Assembly: GCA_031269635.1 (NCBI GenBank)
Contig: JAISYY010000058.1
Coordinates: forward strand, 1-5,430
Reading direction: 5' to 3'
DNA: 5,430 nucleotides
Source: Tannerella sp.
Lineage (GTDB): Bacteria > Bacteroidota > Bacteroidia > Bacteroidales > Tannerellaceae
Shown piece by piece: positions 1 through 5,430 of this stretch; within the stretch, counting starts at the first letter, position 1, and every line of letters starts with the position of its first letter. Under the pieces are notes generated by a model, which saw nothing but the letters and a program-made list of their open reading frames with translations, did not search any database and was not told the origin of the DNA. The translations under genes and the position numbers were made by a program.

Positions 1-1408
1 TTATAAATACGACATAATCTCCGAAGATTCCCTGACAATAAATTCTTCCCTTTCGGTACGGTGGCTCGTGGCAATGCTGAAATATCTTCATCAACCGGAT
101 AACACAAGTAACTTTCGCATGGCGCTTGTCACTTATGCCGTTTTACGAAGAAAAAAGCGTGCCGCGCATACCCGTGAACAGGCGGACCTGTTCGCGCCCT
201 TTCCCCCGGATACCATGGACGCGGTCAAGAAACTGTCAAACCGTCCCCTTTATGAACTTACCGAAGGGCTGTTCCTTCTTTTTGAAGATGATTTTCCTGA
301 AAACGAACTCGTCTTCATCCAAGCGTTTCTTGACACAGTCGCCGAATTTTCAACAAACGAGACAGCCGACATGGGACAATTCATTTCGTGGTGGGACGAG
401 ACGGGATGCCGGAAAAAAATAGTCACCCCCGATTCCCAGAACGCGATCCGGATAATGACCATACATAAAGCGAAAGGACTTGGTTTCAAAGCGGTCATCA
501 TCCCCTTCGCCGAATGGAAAATGGATCAAAAAGACGCGATTATTTGGTGTCATCCTTCCCAAAAGCCCTTCGACAAAATAAGCCTTATTCCCGTCAGGTA
601 CAGCCGGATACTGAAAAATACGTTTTTTGCCGCCGACTATTTCCACGAAAAGCTCCATGCTTATATGGATAACCTTAATGCTTTGTACGTAGCTTTTACC
701 CGCGCCAAGGAGGAACTCATCGTAATGGCTCCGAAACCGGAAACTGCGGCAACGACTCTGTCAGGGTTGCTGTGGGAAGGGCTGCAAGCAGACAGCCAAT
801 ATCCGCCGGATGCGGAGAACGGATTATATGAGCGCGGTACCTGGTGGCATACGGCAGAGGATGAAGATGCTTCGGAAACGGAAGAACTGCGGGTCAGGCG
901 TTTTCATTCCGTGTCGCCCGACGAACGTATACAACTGTACCTGCAATACCGCAAAAACGGGTTTTTTGAAGATGAAAAACGCAAGTACGGGCTGCTTATG
1001 CACGATATATTAAGCCGCATTGAAAAACAGGATGATTTAGACGCCGCTATATCGGCTAAATATCTGTCCGGCGAAATAAATCACGACGAGTCTGTCGTTT
1101 TGAAAGACAGGATTGCCCGGCTTATAAGCGCCGAACAGGTAAAAAAATGGTTTGACGGCTCAATGCAAATCATGACGGAGGCTGAAATTCTGTCCGGAAA
1201 AGGGGATTCGCACCGCCCGGATCGTATTATGATTGACAGGAACAATTGTGTCACCGTTGTGGATTATAAATCCGGAGGAGAAAAGACGTTTTTTCATCAC
1301 AGCCAGATGGAAAAATACATCTCCCTGATACGGGATATGGGCTATCAACAGGTGGAAGGTTATATATGGTACATTACATTAAATGACATAAAAAAATGTA
1401 TTTTTTAA
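1..1408 (+). CDS. AddA/RecB-like UvrD-family helicase with C-terminal PD-(D/E)XK nuclease, 5'-truncated by the window
   Basis: C-terminal 468 residues of an ATP-dependent DNA helicase-nuclease of the AddA/RecB type, which resects double-strand breaks for recombination. The frame is open to the left edge (first full codon at base 2), so the GTG at 68 is internal and the true start lies outside. Counting from codon 68 as residue 1, helicase motif V is seen as IRIMTIHKAKGLGF (127-140) and motif VI as ALYVAFTRAKEEL (205-217). A RecB-like nuclease follows: H312 in LLMHDIL, acidic residues at 371/373, D385 in RPDRI, D399 and K401 in VVDYKSG, and Q413 in QMEKY, so the nuclease looks catalytically intact. 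The protein ends naturally at GYIWYITL plus a short lysine-containing tail. Walker A and other early motifs lie off the window. In this family full-length proteins are roughly 1000 residues or more and act with an AddB-like partner, expected upstream but not visible. Family assignment is secure; calling it AddA rather than another RecB-like protein is inference. Confidence 0.9.
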   Translation, partial: YKYDIISEDSLTINSSLSVRWLVAMLKYLHQPDNTSNFRMALVTYAVLRRKKRAAHTREQADLFAPFPPDTMDAVKKLSNRPLYELTEGLFLLFEDDFPENELVFIQAFLDTVAEFSTNETADMGQFISWWDETGCRKKIVTPDSQNAIRIMTIHKAKGLGFKAVIIPFAEWKMDQKDAIIWCHPSQKPFDKISLIPVRYSRILKNTFFAADYFHEKLHAYMDNLNALYVAFTRAKEELIVMAPKPETAATTLSGLLWEGLQADSQYPPDAENGLYERGTWWHTAEDEDASETEELRVRRFHSVSPDERIQLYLQYRKNGFFEDEKRKYGLLMHDILSRIEKQDDLDAAISAKYLSGEINHDESVVLKDRIARLISAEQVKKWFDGSMQIMTEAEILSGKGDSHRPDRIMIDRNNCVTVVDYKSGGEKTFFHHSQMEKYISLIRDMGYQQVEGYIWYITLNDIKKCIF

Positions 1409-1435
1409 GCGTCGTTTTTTTTATTGAAAAAAAAA
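1391..1435. terminator. Two all-A/T inverted repeats in the gap after the helicase gene, possible weak terminator
   Basis: AAAAAATGTATTTTTT (1391-1406) can fold into a 6-7 bp stem overlapping the helicase stop codon. Eight T, ATTG and nine A (1415-1435) can form a second 8-bp stem. Neither has G-C pairs in the stem, so this is not a classical intrinsic terminator, although the T run could serve as a U tract. The A/T tracts may equally act as an upstream element of the psd promoter. Low confidence in any function. Confidence 0.25.
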
Positions 1436-1446
1436 GCATAATTTTG
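1415..1446 (+). promoter_or_regulatory. Probable Bacteroidetes sigma-ABfr promoter for psd-pssA
   Basis: TAATTTTG at 1439-1446 matches the Bacteroidetes -7 consensus TAnnTTTG. The -33 position holds only TTTT (about 1415-1418, 20-base spacer) instead of TTTG, so that half is imperfect. Transcription would start near 1452-1454, leaving only about ten bases before the psd ATG. The placement in the gap and the consensus -7 box support it; the weak -33 box limits confidence. Confidence 0.5.
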
Positions 1447-1463
1447 TCGCACCTAAAAGATAT

Positions 1464-2177
1464 ATGCGTCGTATAAAAAGAATTAAAGTACAAAAAGTAC
1501 ACAGGGAAGGGACAGGACTGTTACTGTCGATGTTTACGGTATTATTTACCGTAAATATGATTGTGTATTATACCGTGAGTAATAAATTTGTTTTTTACAG
1601 TGTGCTTGTGGCATCGGCTGTTCTGTTTTTAATTATCCTCAATTTCTTTCGCAGCCCTTACCGCCGTTTCCCGTTCGATTCCGAGGGCCTTGTCATAGCG
1701 CCTGCCGACGGTACGATTGTCGCAATCGAAGAAGTCGTGGAAAACGAATATTTTCACGATAAACGAATACAGGTGTCCATATTCATGTCCATCTTTAACG
1801 TCCATGCTAACTGGTTCCCGGTGAACGGCACGGTGATGCATGTTTCGCACCAGAACGGACGCTTCCGGGCGGCATACCTTCCTAAATGCAGCAGGGAGAA
1901 CGAGCGTTCGACGATCGTTGTCAGGACGGATTATGGCGTGGACATACTTACACGACAAATCGCCGGAGCGATGGCTCGCCGTATCGTCACTTACGCAAAA
2001 GAAGGCGACTATTGCGAAGTCAACGAACAAATGGGCTTTATCAAGTTCGGATCGCGGGTAGATACCTTCCTCCCTTTAGGTACGGAAATCCTTGTCGAAC
2101 CGGACCAGAAAGTAACGGGCAATCAGACCCCGATTGCCCGCTTGGGCAAGATCACCTATATTTCAAAAGAGAAATGA
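1464..2177 (+). CDS. psd: Phosphatidylserine decarboxylase proenzyme (short, PSD-A-like)
   Basis: Pyruvoyl-dependent membrane enzyme converting phosphatidylserine to phosphatidylethanolamine and CO2. The 237 residues are close to the usual 220-230 of the short bacterial family. The N-terminus is basic and carries the family motif VHREGTGLLL (12-21), followed by hydrophobic segments at about 18-37 and 41-61. Candidate catalytic residues matching the Asp-His-Ser triad known from E. coli Psd are D82 (APADG), H114 (NVHANW) and S197 (KFGSR). Self-cleavage between G196 and S197 (codon 2052-2054) would give a beta chain of about 196 residues and an alpha chain of 41 whose first serine becomes the pyruvoyl group. 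TRQIAGAMARRIVTYA (163-178) is also characteristic. The ATG at 1464 is chosen because the HREGT motif starts shortly after it; no Shine-Dalgarno is evident. The stop overlaps the pssA start as ATGA, indicating one operon. Confidence 0.97.
   Translation: MRRIKRIKVQKVHREGTGLLLSMFTVLFTVNMIVYYTVSNKFVFYSVLVASAVLFLIILNFFRSPYRRFPFDSEGLVIAPADGTIVAIEEVVENEYFHDKRIQVSIFMSIFNVHANWFPVNGTVMHVSHQNGRFRAAYLPKCSRENERSTIVVRTDYGVDILTRQIAGAMARRIVTYAKEGDYCEVNEQMGFIKFGSRVDTFLPLGTEILVEPDQKVTGNQTPIARLGKITYISKEK
1530..1558. repeat. Perfect 9-bp inverted repeat early in psd
   Basis: TTTACGGTA (1533-1541) and TACCGTAAA (1547-1555) are exact reverse complements separated by five bases. In RNA the stem could extend to 12 pairs through a G-U pair (1532/1556), U-A (1531/1557) and A-U (1530/1558). 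It lies about 66 bases into psd, in codons for a Phe-Thr-Val-Leu-Phe-Thr-Val membrane segment. The repeat can be partly explained by that duplicated Phe-Thr-Val, because TTTACCGTAAA is itself nearly palindromic. The structure is visible; any function is unproven. Confidence 0.55.
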
Positions 2178-2947
2178 ACGTCATTGTCCGGCACATCCCC
2201 AACGCCCTGACTTGCGCAAGTCTCTCATTCGGATTTTATGCATCCGTAGCAGGCATATCGGGCGATTACGCCAACGCGATGATCGCTATCCTGATAGCCG
2301 CAGTGCTTGATTTTTCCGACGGACTGGCCGCGCGTGTCCTGAAAGCGTCTTCTCCAATGGGGAAAGAGCTTGATTCATTATCCGACGTCGTAAGTTTCGG
2401 CGTTGCTCCCGGAATGATGCTATTCAGCTTCCTTGACGGATTGTCAGACAGCCTTTCCTGGAGTCCTTCATGGACGGGCAGACTATTCCTGCTCCCGGCA
2501 TTTGCCATTCCTGTTTTTTCCGCGTTAAGACTGGCCAAATTCAATCTTGATACCCGCCAGAAAACATCATTCATCGGACTCCCCGTACCGGCGCATGCAA
2601 TCTTATGGTCATCCGTTATTACCGCATTTTCCCCGGCTGTCATTCCACACAAAGACGGTTGCACAGGATTGTGCTTCGCCAAATTTTTCACAGATGTAAC
2701 GCCTGAAATCCTGCTGGCCGGCTTATCCGTATTCGCCATCATAACATCCCTCCTTCTTGTTTCCGGGATACCCATGTTTTCGTTGAAAATGTCATCATTC
2801 TCATGGAAAGAAAACAAACTGCAATACATACTGCTTCTGTCGGCAGTTGTATTCGTCGCCTTCGCCGGCATGATAGGTGTTTCCGCAACCATACTGTTAT
2901 ATATTCTCCTGTCGGTTGTCGCCTGCCGCAACCATACCGGCCAATAA
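2174..2947 (+). CDS. pssA: CDP-diacylglycerol--serine O-phosphatidyltransferase (phosphatidylserine synthase)
   Basis: Integral membrane CDP-alcohol phosphatidyltransferase that transfers a phosphatidyl group from CDP-diacylglycerol to L-serine, giving phosphatidylserine and CMP, the substrate for the Psd encoded just upstream. The signature D-x2-DG-x2-AR-x8-G-x3-D-x3-D is complete: D46, D49, G50, A53, R54, G63, D67 and D71. The N-terminus (HIPNALTCASLSFGFYA) is typical of membrane-type (B. subtilis-like) PssA, and several hydrophobic segments follow, including about 35-45, 105-118, 140-155, 178-197 and 217-248. Length is 257 residues. The frame is open further upstream (another ATG at 1886), but homology begins at the ATG at 2174, which overlaps the psd stop by four bases; purine-rich AAAAGAGAAA just before it could help initiation. 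Overlap implies translational coupling and balanced supply of the two enzymes. Confidence 0.96.
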   Translation: MNVIVRHIPNALTCASLSFGFYASVAGISGDYANAMIAILIAAVLDFSDGLAARVLKASSPMGKELDSLSDVVSFGVAPGMMLFSFLDGLSDSLSWSPSWTGRLFLLPAFAIPVFSALRLAKFNLDTRQKTSFIGLPVPAHAILWSSVITAFSPAVIPHKDGCTGLCFAKFFTDVTPEILLAGLSVFAIITSLLLVSGIPMFSLKMSSFSWKENKLQYILLLSAVVFVAFAGMIGVSATILLYILLSVVACRNHTGQ

Positions 2948-2966
2948 ATTTCCTTTTTTCGGAAAT
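2948..2966. terminator. Weak hairpin just after the pssA stop
   Basis: ATTTCC (2948-2953) pairs with GGAAAT (2961-2966) across a seven-base T-rich loop, directly after the TAA of pssA. No T run follows on the plus strand, so it does not meet the intrinsic terminator pattern. It may be a transcript 3' end or stability element, or chance. Confidence 0.3.
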
Positions 2967-3007
2967 ACAAAACAAAAGTTACCATTATGAAAATAAACAA
3001 ATATAAT

Positions 3008-3038
3008 TTTGTACTCCCCTCAAATTACACTATCTTTG
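3008..3038 (+). promoter_or_regulatory. Bacteroidetes sigma-ABfr promoter for the DUF4834-like gene
   Basis: TTTG (3008-3011), 19 bases, then TATCTTTG (3031-3038) fits the TTTG-N19-21-TAnnTTTG consensus. Start of transcription is expected near 3044-3046, leaving a leader of about 20 bases before the ATG at 3064. The -33 box is also part of a second -7-like word, TAATTTTG (3004-3011), the same word as in the psd promoter, but that one lacks a good partner upstream. This is the best promoter in the window. Confidence 0.75.
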
Positions 3039-3063
3039 TCAGTCGTTATTATTAATTACAGGT

Positions 3064-3306
3064 ATGGCAAAGTTTTTATCTATCTTATTTATTATTATAT
3101 TTGTAATTCCGTTTTTGCTGCGTTCCGTTTTAAGATTCCTATTCGGTAATCCATCGCGGCAACGCGGGCCGTCGCAATATAACCGTTCATCGCAACAAAA
3201 AGGAAATGCATCTCCGTCTTCCCATACGAAACAGTCTTCTTCAAAGAAGAAAGTAATATCCAAAAATGAAGGTGAATATGTCGATTACGTGGAGATTAAG
3301 GACTGA
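3064..3306 (+). CDS. Small membrane-anchored DUF4834-like protein of unknown function
   Basis: An 80-residue protein with one hydrophobic segment at about residues 4-19, an amphipathic basic stretch to about 27 (LLRSVLRFLFG), a low-complexity polar linker rich in Ser, Gln and Lys (about 29-63), and a conserved-looking acidic end KNEGEYVDYVEIKD (67-80). This architecture and the EGEYVDYEEVKD-like end recall the DUF4834 family of Bacteroidetes, from memory of family members. Its function is unknown. With no clear signal cleavage site it is probably an inner-membrane protein; topology is uncertain. It lies 116 bases after pssA with its own promoter, so it may be co-conserved with the phospholipid genes yet separately expressed. 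The ATG at 3064 immediately precedes the hydrophobic segment; only AGG at 3059-3061 lies close upstream, so no real Shine-Dalgarno. Its TGA is directly followed by the convergent amylase stop. Confidence 0.82.
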   Translation: MAKFLSILFIIIFVIPFLLRSVLRFLFGNPSRQRGPSQYNRSSQQKGNASPSSHTKQSSSKKKVISKNEGEYVDYVEIKD

Positions 3307-5430
3307 TCAATGAACGTATATCTTCCGGCTGTATACTTTCCCCGATGAAGTTCTTGCCGTGGCGAGGTACATCCCTTTTTCCATACCCGACATCTCCATT
3401 GCCGGTATATCTCCGCAGGATCCGGTGTTAACCGTCCGATGAAGTTTTCCGCCAAAGGAGTATAAACTTACCTGCTCTATCTCGTATTTCGATTCTACGA
3501 TAAGATTATTCCCCTTTATGACGATTTTACAATCCGTATCCGCACTCACTTTTTCACCGGCGGAACTGTCCGCACGTCTTACATAGAGGCGAAATGAGTG
3601 AGCAGGAATAGATTCATTCACTGTATTATCTTCGGGAGTTATGATGATGACATTTGCTGTCACGCTGAAATAGTCGTCCCAATATCCCGCAAGCGGAAAT
3701 TCAACCTCTAACGGAATCGCTTCACCGGTGAAATTACCGGCTAAAACAATCGCTTCTTTGCCGTTCCGCAACACGATTTGCCGTCCGCCGTCCCAATCCG
3801 CTTCGTTCGTTTGCATGTTGACCGTTTCGGGAGAGGCAAACAAATCAGGATATTTATCACGCAAATGAAGAAACATCGAATAATAATGATACAGCATTTT
3901 GCGACTGTTGTCGTCGAAATAATCCCAACGAAGGGGTTTTCTGCCGGTTCTCCCGTTTTCTTCGATCGAATGGTCGTAGCCCAATTCACCAAACTGCCAT
4001 ATCATTTTCGGGCCGGGAGTACAAAGCAGGAAAGCCACATTAAGCATCGCCTGCCGGAGCCTGACGTCCTCATTTTCCTTTATCGCAGGGATGCCCCACG
4101 TTTTCGCCTTATACATGGTCCGTTCCTCGTCGTGACTTTCCTGGTAAGTAATCAAACGATGTTGTGTCCAGCCGCGTGACGTGGCGCTTCCCCCGGTCAA
4201 CGAGCTGTTTTCCCTGTATCCCATTGCCGTCTGGCAGTATGCATCGTTTAGATTATTCCAGAGAAACATCCCTTTGGCGGCCAGTTCTTTTTCTTCACGG
4301 TCAGCGCAAAAATGTTCCAGAATAGTGTATGCATCCGGATTGACACTTTTGATATGGGCGTGATAATCTTTAAGTACGGCTATACGCGAGGCGTCATAAG
4401 CGGAAGCGGAAGCTTCGGTTGAGGCGTTTTGAGTAAAACCTTTTGAAAGGTCGAAGCGGAATCCGTCTATTTTGTATCCGGTAAGCCAGTGGGAAAGGAC
4501 GCGTTTGAAGAACCGGCGCGTTCCGGTGTATTCATGATTGAAGTCGCAGAATACGCCGTAAGGATGCGGCGCATCGGCGTTAAACCACAGATTATCGGCG
4601 GCAGGTTTGCCGGTTTCGCTGTTCCAGTACATCCGTGCAAAGGGGTGTGACGAGGTTGCATGGTTGAAAACGACATCAAGAATGACCGCGATATTGCGCT
4701 TATGGGCTTCGTCAATGAAATGCTTGTAATCATCCGGCGTACCGTAGACTTTATCCGGCGCGAAATAGAAACATGGGTTATATCCCCAGCTGTCGTTACC
4801 GTCGAACTCCTGGACAGGCATAAGCTCAATGGCATTTACGCCCATGGCCTTGAGGTAATCGAATTTTTCGATAGCGGCCGCGATGGTGCCTTCGCCGGTG
4901 AAATCGCGTACCAAAAGTTCGTAAATGACCAATTGTTCTCCCGGAACCGGCGTGAACGCCGCTGTTTCCCAACCGTATTCCCGGCGCACGGTTTGCAGGA
5001 CGGAAACGATTCCTTCCGTCTGCAACGGATAAGGCATAAGATTCGGATACACAGACGAGGGTATGCCGCTGTCGTGCGACGGGTCAAGTATTTTTTCCGC
5101 ATACGCATCCGCCACCTTAAATTTATTGTCGATGAGGTATTGAAATGCAAATTCTTTATCCTTGTCCAAACCGCCGACCGTTATCCACCAGTAGTCCCCA
5201 TCCCTGTAAAGTTGCCGGCTGTTGTCTTTCTTCCATCCGTTGAGATCGTTCGACAGGAGGTGAACATGTTGCTTTCCCGGCGCAAAAACGGAAAGAATCA
5301 CGGTATGTTCGTCAACGTAGTTGATCCCGTCGGTGATCCCGTTCGGACGGGGTTTATTTTCAACTTCGGCAGGGACGAATACGTCCTCGTTCAAAGTCAC
5401 GAATATATCGACATTCCCCTCGCCTTTGCC
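3307..5430 (-). CDS. GH13 alpha-amylase family glycoside hydrolase with a T9SS type A-like C-terminal domain, 5'-truncated by the window
   Basis: Predicted endo-acting retaining alpha-glucan hydrolase (starch or glycogen-type substrates). The frame is open to the right edge (first codon 5428-5430), so the GTG at 5400 is internal and the start and any signal peptide lie outside. Counting from codon 5400: an N-terminal E-set/CBM48-like beta-sandwich at about 31-110 (LSVFAPG, NDLNGWK, FAFQYLI); GH13 barrel at about 155-530 with region I DVVFNH (242-247), region II GFRFDLSKG with nucleophile D317, region III ILEHF with acid/base E362, and region IV ESHDEE with D424. A domain C sandwich follows (about 540-608), a polar linker (609-623), and a tail at about 624-697 with VSLYSFGGKL, GMYLATA and SRKIYV, resembling a type A T9SS sorting domain. 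All catalytic residues are present. The region III and IV contexts match Bacteroidetes amylases as remembered rather than textbook GH13. No sus genes are in the window. Pullulanase-like or branching specificity is not excluded. Confidence 0.93.
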   Translation of the reverse strand, partial: GKGEGNVDIFVTLNEDVFVPAEVENKPRPNGITDGINYVDEHTVILSVFAPGKQHVHLLSNDLNGWKKDNSRQLYRDGDYWWITVGGLDKDKEFAFQYLIDNKFKVADAYAEKILDPSHDSGIPSSVYPNLMPYPLQTEGIVSVLQTVRREYGWETAAFTPVPGEQLVIYELLVRDFTGEGTIAAAIEKFDYLKAMGVNAIELMPVQEFDGNDSWGYNPCFYFAPDKVYGTPDDYKHFIDEAHKRNIAVILDVVFNHATSSHPFARMYWNSETGKPAADNLWFNADAPHPYGVFCDFNHEYTGTRRFFKRVLSHWLTGYKIDGFRFDLSKGFTQNASTEASASAYDASRIAVLKDYHAHIKSVNPDAYTILEHFCADREEKELAAKGMFLWNNLNDAYCQTAMGYRENSSLTGGSATSRGWTQHRLITYQESHDEERTMYKAKTWGIPAIKENEDVRLRQAMLNVAFLLCTPGPKMIWQFGELGYDHSIEENGRTGRKPLRWDYFDDNSRKMLYHYYSMFLHLRDKYPDLFASPETVNMQTNEADWDGGRQIVLRNGKEAIVLAGNFTGEAIPLEVEFPLAGYWDDYFSVTANVIIITPEDNTVNESIPAHSFRLYVRRADSSAGEKVSADTDCKIVIKGNNLIVESKYEIEQVSLYSFGGKLHRTVNTGSCGDIPAMEMSGMEKGMYLATARTSSGKVYSRKIYVH
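4993..5025. repeat. 12-bp bulged inverted repeat inside the amylase gene
   Basis: TTGCA-G-GACGGAA (4993-5005) pairs with TTCCGTC-TGCAA (5014-5025), leaving an 8-base loop and a single bulged G at 4998. On the coding strand it covers the codons for LQTEGIVSVLQTV, between the E-set and the catalytic barrel. The two LQT tripeptides are not in themselves an explanation for the inverted orientation. Function is unproven and chance is plausible. Confidence 0.4.

Noticed and set aside
1714..1728. CGATTG-TCG-CAATCG inverted repeat in psd
   Set aside because: Six pairs with a three-base loop is expected by chance and lies in conserved coding sequence.
1886..2173. In-frame 5' extension of pssA giving a 353-residue protein
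   Set aside because: The extension lies inside psd in another frame and reads as an Arg/Gly-rich shadow; the conserved PssA sequence begins at the ATG at 2174.
2266..3000. 244-residue open frame on the minus strand opposite pssA
   Set aside because: It mirrors a confidently assigned gene, shows no recognisable domain, and has no promoter in view.
2987..3055. 22-codon open frame beginning MKINKYNF in the gap after pssA
   Set aside because: It spans the promoter of the next gene and would end up upstream of most of the predicted transcript; no ribosome binding signal.
3233..3250. TTCTTC-AAA-GAAGAA hairpin as a terminator for the amylase
   Set aside because: It is the product of Ser-Lys-rich codons in the DUF4834-like gene, and no T run follows it on the minus strand in the right place.
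3961..3970. TTCGATCGAA palindrome in the amylase gene
   Set aside because: A ten-base palindrome within conserved coding sequence (SIEENG), with no second copy seen near a promoter.
3778..4179. 133-residue open frame on the plus strand opposite the amylase
   Set aside because: It lies antisense to the GH13 catalytic region and has no recognisable motif or initiation signal.
4874..4881. GCGGCCGC palindrome in the amylase gene
   Set aside because: It is explained by an Ala-rich codon run and has no flanking repeat or mobile element.

Overview
The window reads as ordinary Bacteroidetes chromosome, most likely order Bacteroidales. The evidence is the promoter architecture (TTTG, 19 bases, TAnnTTTG ahead of the small gene near 3064), starts without clear Shine-Dalgarno sequences, a Bacteroidetes-type short phosphatidylserine decarboxylase followed by phosphatidylserine synthase and a DUF4834-like protein, and an alpha-amylase of the kind found in Bacteroidales with a C-terminus resembling a type IX secretion (T9SS) sorting domain. 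Genus cannot be settled from the sequence.

Layout. From the left edge to 1408 (+) runs the C-terminal part of an AddA/RecB-like helicase-nuclease, entering from outside the window. A 55-base AT-rich gap holds two all-A/T inverted repeats and a probable promoter. Then come psd (1464-2177) and pssA (2174-2947), overlapping by four bases (ATGA) and so probably translationally coupled. A 116-base gap carries a weak hairpin and a near-consensus Bacteroidetes promoter, followed by an 80-residue membrane-anchored DUF4834-like protein (3064-3306). Its stop codon abuts the stop codon of a convergent GH13 alpha-amylase on the minus strand, which continues beyond the right edge. No gap exceeds 300 bases.

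How the genes work together. PssA makes phosphatidylserine from CDP-diacylglycerol and serine, and Psd decarboxylates it to phosphatidylethanolamine, so the central pair is the two-step branch for the main zwitterionic phospholipid. The DUF4834-like gene sits beside it but has its own promoter, and its role is unknown. The helicase-nuclease (double-strand break processing) and the amylase (starch or glycogen-type alpha-glucan breakdown) are functionally unrelated neighbours.

No new defence, mobile or RNA system is visible: there is no tRNA, rRNA, CRISPR array, insertion sequence or integrase. The points most worth a second look are the T9SS-like tail on the amylase, a perfect 9-bp inverted repeat early in psd, the probable very short psd leader, the back-to-back convergent stop codons, and the DUF4834-like protein of unknown function.
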